A DNA stretch of 64,000 bases from DATAGF01 sp963813355 (lineage in GTDB: Bacteria; Actinomycetota; Thermoleophilia; Miltoncostaeales; Miltoncostaeaceae): assembly GCA_963813355.1 (NCBI GenBank), contig CAWEYS010000030.1, positions 1-64,000 of the forward strand. The letters run 5' to 3'. This document shows positions 25,231 through 38,389 of the stretch, in pieces. The notes beneath the pieces are model-generated. The model did no database searches, was not told the DNA's origin, and saw only the letters and a program-made list of their open reading frames with translations. The position numbers and the translations under genes are program-made. Position 1 is the stretch's first letter. Each line of letters begins with the position of its first letter.

Positions 25231-25386
25231 ATGGGAAGCACGCTCACTACCGCTGAGACCGCTCGCATCGAGGCCCTTCTTTCACGCCTCGAGCCCGAGC
25301 CTGGCGGAACCTGCCAGGTCGCAGGCTGCATGCACCTCCACGAGGGCCCCGCCGCGCGGCAGGACCTCCCCGCCCTGGCCGCCTAG
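25231..25386 (+). CDS. small hypothetical protein (51 aa)
   Basis: ATG at 25231 follows GGGAGGCGTC at a proper distance and is preferred over the start at 25192. It reads MGSTLTTAETARIEALLSRL, then GGTCQVAGCMHLHEG with Cys-x5-Cys-x2-His-x1-His, possibly a metal site. No family recognised. It stands alone between the SpoT-like gene and the convergent UspA gene. Confidence 0.45.
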   Translation: MGSTLTTAETARIEALLSRLEPEPGGTCQVAGCMHLHEGPAARQDLPALAA

Positions 25387-25400
25387 CAGCCCCCGGGCGC

Positions 25401-25844
25401 TCAGGAGTCGCCCTGCTCGGGGGGCACGAGGAAGACCGGGCAGGGCGCGTGGTGCGCCAGGTAGTTGGCGAAGCTGCCGAGCAGGGCGCGCTCCACCAGG
25501 CCGCGGTGCGTCGCGGCGACCATGACGTCCACCTCGGCGTCCGCCGCCCACTCGCAGGCCGTGTTCGCGGGGTGCCCCTCGAGCACGATCCCCTCGCCGC
25601 CGACCGAGCGGGCCTCCTCGGCGAGCCACATCTCGGCCGCCTCCTTCTCGATCTCGGTGTCGTGCACCGGCGCCCCGCCGAGGCCGGCCGCGAGCGAGAC
25701 GAGGAAGGCCGGCGGGGCCAGCACGTGGACGACGCTCAGCCGCGCGCCGGTGGCCTCGCGCAGCGCGCCCGCGTGGCTCAGCGCCCGCGCTCCGGCCTCC
25801 GAGTCGTCGATGAAGCAGGCGATGTGCGAGTAGGTGACGCTCAC
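25401..25844 (-). CDS. universal stress protein (UspA fold)
   Basis: 147 residues. It opens YSHIACFIDDSEAGARALSH with the Usp first-strand Asp. VHVLAPPAF and VDVMVAATHRGLVERALLGSFANYLAHHAPCPVFLV match the G-2x-G-9x-G(S/T) ATP-loop region, here GLVERALLGSFAN with the first Gly retained. Usp proteins are cytoplasmic stress-response factors, some of which bind ATP. Its GTG start overlaps the stop of RNase D by 4 bp (GTGA), so the two form an operon. Confidence 0.85.
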   Translation of the reverse strand: MSVTYSHIACFIDDSEAGARALSHAGALREATGARLSVVHVLAPPAFLVSLAAGLGGAPVHDTEIEKEAAEMWLAEEARSVGGEGIVLEGHPANTACEWAADAEVDVMVAATHRGLVERALLGSFANYLAHHAPCPVFLVPPEQGDS

Positions 25845-27076
25845 GTCGTGCCGCCCTCCTCCGCCGGGCCGGGGGGGACTCTACCGGCGCGCGGCCCCGC
25901 GGATTCCTGGGGCAGCTCGGCCAGGTAGGGGCGCCGCGCCGCGGCGGCCAGCGCGAGGCGGCCCTGGGCGAGCTCGACCAGGGCGTCGCCGGCGATCTCG
26001 CGCCGCCAGCCGGACGCGAGCGGCTGGCCGTCGACGTCGCCGCGGATGGCCGCGACCAGGAAGGCGGTGATCTCGTCCCGGGTCGCCAGGAGGCTCGGGG
26101 CGAGGTCGACGGCCGCGGCGCGGGCGGCGACCAGCACTGCCCCGAGCGGACCGAGGACCTCGAGCCGCTGCTGGACCTCGGGGGGCGGAGCGGTGCCGGC
26201 GGCGATCGGCTCGGCCTCGGCGCCGGCGCGGAGCGCCGCCAGCAGGCCGTCGGCCGTCGCGCCGCGGATGCGGTCGGGCAGCCCGCGCTCGCCTTCGAGC
26301 GCGCGCCGGTCGCGCGGGCGGCGGCGCGCGATCTCGACCAGCGTGCGGTCCGGCACGACCCACGACGCCGGCTTGTCGCGGCGCCGCGCCTCCTCCTCGC
26401 GCCAGGCCGCCAGGGCCGCCAGGACCGCCCGGTCGCGGCCGCCGAGCCGCCCCTGGCCCTTCACGCGCCGCCAGGCCGTCTCGGGGTCCGGCACCAGGCG
26501 CGCCTCGGGGCCGTAGCGCCGCTCCTGCTCCTCGGCGACCCACTCGCGCCGGCCCAGCGCCTCGGCGCGGCGCGCGAGCTCGTCGTGGAGGGCGAGGAGG
26601 TGGGCGACGTCGCCGGCCGCGTACTCGAGCTGGGCGGCCGACAGCGGACGCCGGGCCCAGTCGGTGTAGCGCTCGCCCTTGTCCAGGCGCACCCCCAGGA
26701 CGCGATCGAGCAGGGTCCCGAGACCCTGGCCGGCCCCGAGGCCCACGAACCCCGCCGTCACCTGCACGTCGTGGAGGCCGGCCGGGCGCAGCCCGTAGGC
26801 CATGCCGAGCAGCGTGAGGTCGGCCGACGGGGCGTGCATGACGACCTCGACGGCGGGGTCGGCGATCATCTCGGCGACCGGAAGGAGGGGCGCGCCCTCG
26901 ATCGGGTCGATGAGGTGGACCGCCCGGGGCGTCGCCACCTGGGCGAGGCAGGCCACGGGGGCGTAGGTCCGCTCCCACATGAACTCGAGGTCGACGGCCG
27001 CCCGGCCCTCCGAGCGGGCCTCCTCCACGACGGCGGCGACTCCCGCGGCGTCGCGGAGTGGCTTGCGCGCTGGCAT
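25841..27076 (-). CDS. rnd: ribonuclease D-like 3'-5' exonuclease
   Basis: 411 residues, near the family length. AAVDLEFMWERTYAP carries the exo I D..E (DLEF rather than the usual DTEF). HAPSADLTLLG and LHDVQVTAGFVG correspond to exo II, and LEYAAGDVAHLLALHDEL is exo III with Tyr and Asp (DEDDy class). An HRDC domain (RRDKPASWVVPDRTLVEIAR) follows, then a second helical domain. RNase D trims tRNA and other stable RNA 3' ends. The ATG has TAGGGT eight bases upstream. Divergent from the ABC-F gene by 21 bp. Confidence 0.85.
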   Translation of the reverse strand: MPARKPLRDAAGVAAVVEEARSEGRAAVDLEFMWERTYAPVACLAQVATPRAVHLIDPIEGAPLLPVAEMIADPAVEVVMHAPSADLTLLGMAYGLRPAGLHDVQVTAGFVGLGAGQGLGTLLDRVLGVRLDKGERYTDWARRPLSAAQLEYAAGDVAHLLALHDELARRAEALGRREWVAEEQERRYGPEARLVPDPETAWRRVKGQGRLGGRDRAVLAALAAWREEEARRRDKPASWVVPDRTLVEIARRRPRDRRALEGERGLPDRIRGATADGLLAALRAGAEAEPIAAGTAPPPEVQQRLEVLGPLGAVLVAARAAAVDLAPSLLATRDEITAFLVAAIRGDVDGQPLASGWRREIAGDALVELAQGRLALAAAARRPYLAELPQESAGPRAGRVPPGPAEEGGTT

Positions 27077-27083
27077 CCACCGC

Positions 27084-27090
27084 TACCCTA
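27084..27090. promoter_or_regulatory. symmetric bidirectional -10 element (TACCCTA)
   Basis: TACCCT lies eight bases before the GTG at 27098. On the other strand TAGGGT lies eight bases before the ATG at 27076. Both genes of the 21-bp divergent gap appear to be transcribed from this one element without leaders. Confidence 0.55.
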
Positions 27091-27097
27091 GCGGGCC

Positions 27098-28979
<1,882 letters not shown>

Positions 28980-28992
28980 GCCCCACAGGGGC

Positions 28993-29017
28993 AAGGGCCC
29001 GCCTGGGCGGGCGCTTC
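28993..29017. terminator. bidirectional hairpin between convergent genes
   Basis: AAGGGCCCGCC, TG, GGCGGGCGCTT: an almost perfect stem between the ABC-F gene and the convergent transporter operon. It can end transcription from both sides. Confidence 0.5.
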
Positions 29018-29049
29018 CCGGCTGAGAGGCCGCGCATGCGCTCCGGGGT

Positions 29050-30014
29050 TCAGCTCTCGACGATGCCCGGCCTCGCTCAGGAACTCCGCGGCCACGGTCT
29101 CGGGGTCCTCCTGGTCGAACTCGACCCGCGAGATCAGCGGGATGATCGCCTCCTGCGTGAGCGCCGCGTTCACGGCGTCGAGCGTCTCGGTGAAGGAGGT
29201 GCGCTGCTCCTCGGTGAGCCCGTCGTAGAACGCCTTGTTCACGACCGGGAAGGTCTGGTACGAGAGCCCGGCCGAGTACGTGCCCTTGTCGTCCTCGAGC
29301 AGCACGAGGTCGAGCTGGCCGAGCTTGGGGTCGGTGCCGAAGGCGTAGACGCACTGCGCCTGCCCGTCCTCGATCGGCTTGTAGCGCAGGCTGATGTTGA
29401 CGGTCTTGATCTCCTTCGGGTTGAACCCGTACTCGCGCTTCAGCAGCGGCAGGCCGTCCGGGCGGGTGAGGTGCTCGGCGTTGGCGGAGTAGACGATGTT
29501 CGGCCGACGCCTTGCCGAGGTCGGAGAGGGTCTTGATGCCGTACTGGTTGACCGCCTCCTGGGTGCAGGCGACCGCGTTGCCGTTGTTGAACGGCGCGGG
29601 CGTCAGCGCGGTGAGCCCGCGCTTCTCGTAGGCGGTCTTGACCTCCTCGAACTGGGCCTCGCGCGAGTCGGGCGCGTCCGCCACGTCGAGCCCGAGGACC
29701 GTCTGGTACGACGTGCCCACGTACTCGGGATAGACGTCGATCTCGCCGTCGAGGATCGCCTTGTCGGCGATCTCGGTGCTGGCGAGGCTCGTCACGTCGG
29801 CGTCGAACCCCTGCGCGGCGAGCGCCTGAGCGTAGGCCTGCGCCACGATGAACGTCTCGGAGAAGCCCTTGTCGGCGATCCGGACGGCGACGCCGTCGCC
29901 CGCGCCGCTCGAGCCCGAGTCATCATCGTCGCCGCACGCGGCGGCCGTCAGCATGAGCGCGGCGAGCGCCGCGGCGAGCAGGGCCACCGTGAGCCGTCGG
30001 AGCCGTGGTCTCAC
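29050..30014 (-). CDS. osmoprotectant-type ABC transporter substrate-binding lipoprotein, frameshifted
   Basis: About 320 residues after bridging shifts near 29505 and 29072. A lipoprotein signal ends LTAAAC with Cys27. VRIADKGFSETFIVAQAYAQ, ADVTSLASTEIADKAILDGEIDVYPEYVGT and FNNGNAVACTQEA are the QAT-family binding-protein segments (OpuC/ProX/OsmF group), which bind glycine betaine, choline or similar compounds. VNISLRYKPIEDGQAQCVYAFGTD follows the first shift. The second shift restores EAGIVES-stop. Last gene of a four-gene operon. The ligand cannot be fixed from sequence. Confidence 0.8.
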
Positions 30015-30023
30015 ATCGTCCTC

Positions 30024-30681
30024 CTATGTGGTGATCGGCCTGCGGCTGATCCGCAGGCCGCGAGGTGTCGCGAGCCGCTCCGCGCCGCCGAACACCAGCT
30101 CGGAGAGGGCCGCAAGAATGGTGATGGGGATGGCGCCGGCCAGGATCACGTCGTCCTGGTTGTTCGACGAGCCCGCTCGAGACGATCACGCCGAGGCCCC
30201 CGGCCCCGACGAGCCCGGCGAGCGCCGCCGTCGCGATGATCTGCACCGACGAGGTGCGGATGCCGGCGAAGATGAGGGGCATCGCGATCGGCAGCTCCAC
30301 GCGTCCGAGCACCTGGAGCGGCGTGAAGCCCATGCCGCGGCTGGCCTCCACCGCGCCCGGGTCCACCTCCTTCACGCCGGTGAACGTGTTGAGCAGGATC
30401 GGGGGGATGCCGAGCAGGAACAGGCCCAGCGCGGCGGGCCAGAAGCCCAGCCCGGTGAGCGCCAGGATCAGCGCGATGATGGCGAACGTGGGCACCGTGC
30501 GGCCGAGGTTCGAGACCGTGATCACCAGGAACGCCGCCGCCCGCCCCACCTTGGCGCAGACGATGCCCAGCACGAGGCCCACGAGCGTCGCGAGGCCGAG
30601 GGCCGTGAGGGAGAGCTTGATCGTGACCCACGTCTGCTCCCAGCCGTCGTTCTCCTGGAAGGCATCCCAGATGTCGCCCAT
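30024..30681 (-). CDS. osmoprotectant-type ABC transporter permease 2, frameshifted
   Basis: About 219 residues with a shift near 30165. Five to six hydrophobic helices (LSLTALGLATLVGLVLGIV, VITVSNLGRTVPTFAIIALIL). The EAA loop reads EASRGMGFTPLQVLGRVELPIAMP, the site that contacts the ATPase. GLVGAGGLG is typical of the OpuCB/OpuCD class. Its start overlaps the stop of permease 1 by one base (TGATG). After the shift the C-terminus reads RGLRISRRPITT-stop. Confidence 0.85.
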
Positions 30682-31335
30682 CAGCCGACCGCCGCGCGGG
30701 CCCGCTGCCAGGGCGTCAGGAGGCGCTCGATGCCGACGAGCGCGAGGTCGATCGCGATCGCCATGACCGTGGCGATGACGGCCCCGACCACGATCGGCGT
30801 GACGAAGAGCCCGCGCTGGATGCCGTCGTTGACGATGAGGACGCCCAGGCCGCCTGCGCCGATGTAGACGGCGATCGTGGCGATGCCGACGGTGCTGACC
30901 GCCGCCAGGCGGATGCCGGCGAAGATCGCCGGCAGGGCGAGGGGCAGCTCGACCCGCGTCAGGGTCTGACGCGAGGTCAGGCCCATCCCCTTCGCGGCCT
31001 CGCGCACCGGGCCGGACACGCCCTCGAGGCCGACCACCGAGTTGCGGATGATCAGCTGCAGGCAGTAGACGGCCAGCGCGATGACGGCCGGCTCGAAGCC
31101 GATGCCCACGAAGGAGAGCAGGAAGGCGAACATCGCCAGGCTCGGGATCGTGTAGAGCGCGCCGGTGAGGGTGTTGACCGCGATGAAGGGGATCCGGCGC
31201 CGGCGCACGAGCACCGCGACCGGGATCGAGATGGCGATCGCGATCGCCATCGAGGCGCCCACGAGCTGGAGGTGCTCGATCGAGGCCTCCTGGATGTCGT
31301 CGAGGTTGTCCTCGACCCAGCTCCAGCGGACGAGC

Positions 31336-31343
<8 letters not shown>
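30681..31343 (-). CDS. osmoprotectant-type ABC transporter permease 1
   Basis: 220 residues, intact. Helices include SMAIAIAISIPVAVLV, LTGALYTIPSLAMFAFLLSF and FVTPIVVGAVIATVMAIAIDLALV. The EAA loop is REAAKGMGLTSRQTLTRVELPLALP. IGAGGLGVLIV is the family's conserved Gly turn. It pairs with permease 2 to form the membrane channel. It overlaps the end of the ATPase gene by 8 bp. Confidence 0.9.
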
Positions 31344-32580
<1,237 letters not shown>

Positions 32581-32586
32581 CGCGCG

Positions 32587-32592
32587 AACCTA
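32587..32592 (-). promoter_or_regulatory. -10 element (TAGGTT) of the transporter operon
   Basis: Six bases before the ATG of the ATPase gene at 32580; a leaderless transcript would start at or next to 32580. Confidence 0.5.
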
Positions 32593-32643
32593 CCCGAGCC
32601 TGCGGTCGGCGCGTCCCCCAGCCGGGTCCCGCCGCTCACCCTT

Positions 32644-32659
32644 TGTGAGATCCATCACC
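32644..32659. promoter_or_regulatory. CRP/FNR-type palindrome TGTGA-N6-TCACC
   Basis: TGTGAGATCCATCACC differs from the TGTGA-N6-TCACA consensus in one base. If transcription starts at 32580, the centre lies at -71.5, a standard class I CRP position. The controlling protein is not in the window. Confidence 0.45.
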
Positions 32660-32907
32660 TCCCGGCCCGGGGGCGTCGCCGCGCCGGGCCCGGGCGCGTC
32701 AGCCGACCGGGGTCAGCTCGAAGATGGGGATGTGCCGCCCGGCGCGGCGGCGGTAGCCCGGGTACCGAGATGCTCGACCCGAGCTCGAACCACCGCTCAG
32801 GCGCCGCACCGCTCGACCGCGAGGCGCTGGCGACGGCGTACGGTCGCCCGCCCCGCGCAGTCGGTTGCGGCGATCTCGCACCGCCGCCCGCGAGCGGCGG
32901 CCTGCCG
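32660..32907 (-). pseudogene. possible remnant of a small oxidoreductase; otherwise no gene
   Basis: Between the transporter operon and gltB the minus strand reads APERWFELGSS, then in another frame YPGYRRRAGRHIPIFELTPVG-stop at 32699. The RxIPIFxLxP ending resembles the C-terminus of deazaflavin (F420)-dependent nitroreductase-like proteins. The rest is unrecognisable. Weak evidence; the region may be non-coding. Confidence 0.2.
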
Positions 32908-35900
32908 CTACTCGGTCGAGATGTTCGGGTCGGCCTGCTGCGTGACGGGGTTGACGGCGAGGAAGTGCTCGGCCGGGTCGTCGATGAGCGGCTGGAGCCC
33001 GTCGGCCGTCTCCTCCTGGCCCGAGGCGCGCAGGGCGCCCTGGTAGGCCGTGAGCAGGGTGGTCACCGAGACGACGTCGGTCTCCTCGTCGAGTGCGGCG
33101 AGGCTCACCTTGGCCGCCTTCGAGAGGCGCCGGCGCACGGCGGCCTCGTCGAGCCCCCACTCCGGGTTCTGGCGCACGTAGACGACGCCGCCGGTCATGC
33201 CGCTGCACAGCCACGGCCCGGGGTCGCCGAGCACGACCACCCGCCCGCCGGTCATGTACTCGAACGCGAACCCCTTGCAGTTGGCGCGGGCCGCCAGCGT
33301 GCCGAGCCGGTCGTTGAGCGGGTGGGCCGGCTCGCCGCCGAGCACCATGTCGGCGCCCGACAGGCGGATGCCCGCCCGCGCGTCGGCGTTGCCCTGGATC
33401 AGGAAGAGGCCGCGCTGGGCGCCGTAGGCGAAGCTCTTGCCCACGTGGCCGCCGACCCACTTGCCGGCCGCGTTGGGCGACTTGAGCACCTGGACCTCGC
33501 CGCCGAGGGCGCACTTGCCCACGCCGTCCTGGGCCCCGCCGAAGACGCGCACGCGCACGCCGTCGAGGGTGAACGCGGCCAGGCCGCTGCCGGCCGCCGC
33601 GCCCTTGGTGAAGGCGAGATCGACCAGCGTGGCGAGGTGGCCGTTTCCGCCCCCGTTGCCGTCGCCGTTGGGGGCGGCGTCGCCCCCGTTCGACCCCCCG
33701 TTGGTCGGCGAGACGCCGATGCCGGCGCCGTTGACCCACGCGTTGTTGACGCCGGTCGTCGCCCGCGCGATCAGGCCGGCCAGGTCGGTGCCGAGGTTGC
33801 GGTCGGCCGCCGTCGTGGCCTCCTCCTCCACCGCGAGGGCCGCGCCGGAGGCGAGCCGCTGCGCGGCGAACTCGGGGGCGCGGTGCGGCGGCGGCGGGTG
33901 GAAGGGGCGGAAGAACCGCGGCGTGCCGGCGGGCGAGGTGATGACGCGCTCGCGCACCGGCGTGAGCAGGCTCGACAGGTCGAGGCGCTCGTGGTGGGAG
34001 ATCTGCACGAGGCGGTCCGCCTGGCCGACCAGCTCCTGGACCTCGGAGACCCCCATCTGGCCGGCGAGCTCGCGGAGCGCGTCGCCCATCTCGGTGAAGT
34101 AGCGCACCAGCCCCGCGACGGACGGCTCGAGCACCCGGGGCACGAAGCGCTTGAGGCCGCGCTCGGCGGCCTCCTCCTCGCCGTCGATCTGGGTGGCGAT
34201 GCCGACGTGGCAGGTGTCGAGCTGGCAGCCGCGGCAGATCGTGCAGCCGATGGCGACCATCGACGCCGTCCCGAAGCCCAGCCGGTTCGCGCCCATGCAG
34301 ATGAGCTTGATGCAGTCGGCGGCGCTGCGGAGCCCGCCGTCGGCCCAGATCTCCACGCGATCGCGGATGCCCGCCTCGGTGAGGGCGTGGTGGGCGAGGA
34401 CGGTGCCGATCTCGCAGGGCAGCCCGGCGCGGCGCAGCGCGTGCTGGCGCGCGGCGCCGGTGCCGCCGTCGTAACCGGACATGGTGATGACGTCGGCGCC
34501 GGCCTTGGCGATGCCGATGGCGATCGTGCCGATGCCGGGGACGACCGGGACCTTGACGATGACCCTGGCGTGCGGGTTCGACGTCTTCAGCTCGTCGATG
34601 AGCTGCGCCAGGTCCTCGATCGAGTAGAGGTCGTGGTTGTTCGACGGGCTGATGAGGTCGCTGCCGACCTGCGCGTTGCGGGCGCGGGCGATCGCCTGGG
34701 TGACCTTCGAGCCGGGCAGGTGGCCGCCCTCGCCGGGCTTCGCCCCCTGGCCGATCTTGATCTCGATCCACTCCGACGAGTTGAGCAGCAGCGACGAGAC
34801 GCCGAAGCGGCCGCTGGCGATCTGCTGGCCGCGGTGCTTGGGGTAGCGCCCGTACATGTCCGGGATCTCGCCGCCCTCGCCGTTCATGCAGAGCATGTCG
34901 GCCCGGAAGGCGGCCTCGGCGTAGGCCCGGAAGGCCGTCTCGCCCTGGCTGCCGAAGCTCATCGAGCTGATGAGGAAGGGCAGCGTGTGCTCGCCGACGG
35001 CGGCGCTCACGCTCTCGGCCGCGAGGCGCTGCTCCGGCGGGGCGAGCTGGGGCTGCACGGCGTGGCGCAGGGCCACGGGCTGCTCGTCCTCGAGCTTGTC
35101 GAGGGTCTCGGCCAGCTCCTCGTAGCCGCGCTCGGAGGTCGCCACGCGCGCCAGCGCCTTCCAGACCTTCGGGTACATGCGCGGCAGCTTCACCTTGGAG
35201 GGGCTCTCCTCGCCGGCGCGGATCTGGCGGCCCTGCTCGGCCAGGCCGTCGAGGTCGTCGAGGCCGAGCCCGCGGCCCTCCGAGGCGCAGAAGCCCGGGA
35301 TGGCCAGCACGTCGAGCACCTCGGGGGAGACGCCGATGGCCGACACGAGCCGGCCGTAGCCGCGCAGCTCGTGGATGCCGAGGGTGGAGAGGACCTTCTC
35401 CATGCCCTTCTGGAGGCCCTCGAGCACGTTGGCGGCGGCCTTGCCCGGCTCCGGGGAGCCGTCCATGGCCTTCTCCATCATCGCGTAGGGGCAGAGCGCC
35501 TGGGCGCCGAAGCCGAGCGCCACCATCACGTCGTGCACGTTGCGGATGCCGGCCGCCTGGAGCACCACGCTGGCGTTGCGGCGCAGCGACGAGCCGTCGT
35601 CGTCCATGGCCTCGCGCAGCGCCTTGTCGACCGCCGCCACCGCGAGGTGGGGGTCGCAGACCCGCTCGCCGGGTCCGGCGTCCAGGTCCTGGAGCACCAG
35701 CAGCTCGGCGCCGTCCCGCACGGCGGTGACGGCGGCCTCGGAGAGCGTGGCCAGGTGCTCGCGCACGCTCAGGTCGGCGGAGAAGTGCAGCGGCAGCCGC
35801 ACGGCGCGCCAGTCCCAGGCCGCGAGGACGTCCTCCATGCAGGCCACGCCCTGGCCCATCGCCACCCGCCGCACCTCGGGCAGGGAGAGCGTGGTGGCGC

Positions 35901-37588
35901 CCGCGCGCATCCCCCCGAGGATGATCGGCATCCGCAGCTCGCAGCGCTGGGGCGGCTCGGGCTCGACGCCCTCGATCGGCGGCCGCCGGCCCAGCACCAC
36001 GCGGGTCGAGAAGTGCTCGACCTCGCGCTCCCGGTCGATGGCCGGGTTGGTGACGACCGCGACGGTCTCCTGCAGGTAGTCCGAGAGCGGCATCGGGACC
36101 GGCGTGAACGGCCCCAGGGGCCCGTCCCAGCCGAGCGAGCCGATCGGCTCGGCGCCGCGGTCGGCGTGGAACTGGAGCTGCTGCTTGTCGCTCTCGATCC
36201 AGCCGGCCGAGGCGAGCAGCGTCTCGAGCTCGAGCTCGGGCTCGAGGATGTCCTCGTCCGGGTACTCCTCCACGGCGACCGGCTCGAGGCCGCCCGCCAG
36301 ACGCGCGCGCGTCTCGGCCGTCGGCAGGGCGCCGCGGCCCTTGGCGCGCCGGTAGACCTCGCGCTGCAGCTCCCAGTAGTCGAGCACGGCCGGGACGCCG
36401 TCCTCGCCGGTGAGCAGGGCGATCTTCTCGCCCGGGGCCAGCGGGGCCGGGTCGCGGGTGAGCTCGGCGACCGGGACGATGCCCGGCTCGGACGAGACGA
36501 CGTACAGCTCGTCGGTCTCGATCCACCAGAGCGGCCGCAGGCCCATCGCGTTGACCGAGAACACCATCTCGTCGGCCGCGCGGGAGGCGAGGGCCACCGG
36601 GCCCTGCGCGTAGGGCCCGAGCGCCTCGCGGTAGTGGACGTACAGGTCCTGCAGCTTGGCCGGCAGGCGGTGCACCTCGCCGAGGATCGGCGGGAGCGCG
36701 AACTCGACGGCCTCCAGCAGCGAGAGGCCCTTCTCGAAGATCAGGCCCTCGAGCAGGCGGTTGAGGTCCTGGCTGTCGGAGCCGTCGCGCGTGATCGGCA
36801 GGCCGAGCTGCTCGCTCTGCTCGCGGAGCTGGGCGATCGTGTTGATCTCGCCGTTGTGGCCCAGGATCGAGAAGGGCTGCACCCGGCTGAAGGTGGGGTA
36901 GGTGTTCGTGGAGTAGCGGTTGTGGGCGATGATCCGCGACGAGGCGAAGTCGGGCTCCTGCATCTCCGGGTAGAAGCGCGGGATCACCTCGGGCTGGCCC
37001 TGGACCTTGTAGACCGCGTCGTTGGCCGAGAACGAGGCCACGTGGCAGTCGACGTCGCGCTCGATCTCCACCATCGCGCGGTAGCAGGCCCGCGAGGCGG
37101 CGGCGCCCGGCTCCTCGGCGAGGCAGGCGATCTGCCAGAAGATCGGGCGGCGTCTCGGCGGCCCGCGGGCCGAGCGCACCGCGGTCGACCGTCCCCTCGC
37201 CGCTCCACAGGACCTCGAAGCCGTGCGCCTCCATCACGGCCAGGATGCGGGGCACCTGGCCCTCGGCCCCGGCCGACGAGTCGAAGAAGATGTGGGCGAC
37301 CGTGAAGCGCCGGTCGTCGGCGGGGGCCGGGTCGAGGCCCTCGGCCTCGAGGCGGCGGCGCCACGTCGGCCGCGGCAGGTCGACCATCAGCCCGCTCCCG
37401 TCGCCCTCGCCGTCGACGCTCCCGGAGCGGTGGACCATCATCTGGAGCGACGTCAGCGCGCGCTCCAGCATGGCCCGGCTCGGCCGCCCGTCCCGCGTCG
37501 CGAACGCGGCGAGGGCGCAGGCGTCGTGCTCCTTGAGCTCCGGGAGCCCGCGGGGCGGGATCGCGGCGAACGGGGGAGGGGCGGTCAT
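32908..37588 (-). CDS. gltB: glutamate synthase large subunit, one frame shift
   Basis: About 1,560 residues; a shift near 37155 joins the first ~145 residues to the rest. LKEHDACALAAFA places the presumed catalytic N-terminal Cys after a short propeptide, and INTIAQLREQSEQLG and RYSTNTYPTF belong to the glutaminase domain. The synthase domain has KIGQGAKPGEGGHLPG and SPSNNHDLYSIEDLAQLI (FMN site). CTICRGCQLDTCHVGIATQ has the C-x5-C-x4-C of the 3Fe-4S cluster. The C-terminal GxGxG helix follows (VGGHVGKSFAYGAQRG). It converts glutamine and 2-oxoglutarate to glutamate. The small subunit gltD is not adjacent. Confidence 0.93.
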
Positions 37589-37781
37589 CCACGGGCCTCT
37601 CGGTCGAGTGTCCGGCGGAACATGGTAGTGGACCGTCGGGCGGTCACCGTCGGGGGGCTGCGGTCGGGCCGCGGTCGTGCCCAGGGCAGAGGGCGAAGGA
37701 CCGGACTCCGGGAGTCTCGCCGGCTCCTGCCCGAACCGGCTCGAGCCTGGAGTAGAGCAGCCGCCCCGGACGTCGTCAACG

Positions 37782-37811
37782 TTCACTTTGGCGCTCGCAG
37801 CGGGATACCGT
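37782..37811 (+). promoter_or_regulatory. promoter: TTCACT-N18-TACCGT
   Basis: A -35 (TTCACT, 37782-37787) and a -10 (TACCGT, 37806-37811) with 18-bp spacing; the ATG at 37818 follows after six bases. One of the few cases here with a clear -35 too. Confidence 0.5.
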
Positions 37812-37817
37812 GCTGCG

Positions 37818-38342
37818 ATGGCGACGGGCCCCCAGGAGACCGCCCTCTCAGCACGACTTCGACGAGATCACGCGCCGGGAGCTGGCGCGCGAGGCGGTCA
37901 CGATGGTGCTCTACGTCTCCATCACGCTGCTGGCGGCCCTGGTGGCGATCCCCAGCGACGACGTCCCCGGCACGCTGCACACCGCCGCCCTGATCTGGGG
38001 CGGCGCCGCGGGGCTGGCGCTGGCGCACTGGCTGGCGTTCGACGTGGGCGCCCGGCTCTTCGAGACGGCCCACCTGGACCGCCTGCACCGCCTCGGGGGC
38101 CCCGTCTCGCTCGCCGCGGCCCTGGCCGTGGCCCTGGTCACGAGCATCCCGATCCTGATCGCGCCGGACGACATGGCGTCCGAGCTCGCCATCAGCGTCC
38201 TGGCCTTCATCCTGGCGGCGGCCGGCTTCGCGGTCGGGCGGCGCTCGGGCGCGGGCCTGCTGCGCGCCGCTGGCCGGCGGCGTCCTCCTGCTGGCCGTGG
38301 CCGGCCTGGTGGTGGCGATCAAGATCGTCGTTCGACCACTGA
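37818..38342 (+). CDS. hypothetical membrane protein, frameshifted
   Basis: ATG at 37818, shifts near 37850, 38270 and 38325, about 174 residues in all. It starts MATGPQETALSA, then DFDEITRRELAREAVTMVLYV. Four or five hydrophobic helices follow: SITLLAALVAIP, TAALIWGGAAGLALAHWLA, VSLAAALAVALVTSIPILIA, ISVLAFILAAAGFAVG, and GVLLLAVAGLVVAIKIV before a stop (FDH-stop). No family recognised beyond a general small multi-pass protein. It lies 47 bp before the rhomboid gene in the same direction, which has its own promoter. Confidence 0.5.
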   Translation: MATGPQETALSARLRRDHAPGAGARGGHDGALRLHHAAGGPGGDPQRRRPRHAAHRRPDLGRRRGAGAGALAGVRRGRPALRDGPPGPPAPPRGPRLARRGPGRGPGHEHPDPDRAGRHGVRARHQRPGLHPGGGRLRGRAALGRGPAARRWPAASSCWPWPAWWWRSRSSFDH

Positions 38343-38374
38343 CGGCCCGCGGGGCCGCGCGCCGGCGCCCGCGC

Positions 38375-38380
38375 TACCAT
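38375..38380 (+). promoter_or_regulatory. -10 element (TACCAT), leaderless type
   Basis: Nine bases before the ATG of the rhomboid gene at 38390. Confidence 0.45.
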
Positions 38381-38389
38381 CCGGCCCCG

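Noticed and set aside
29000..29536. Extension of the ABC-F protein to 29536
   Set aside because: The extension is antisense to the substrate-binding protein gene; a one-base correction gives a natural end at 28979.
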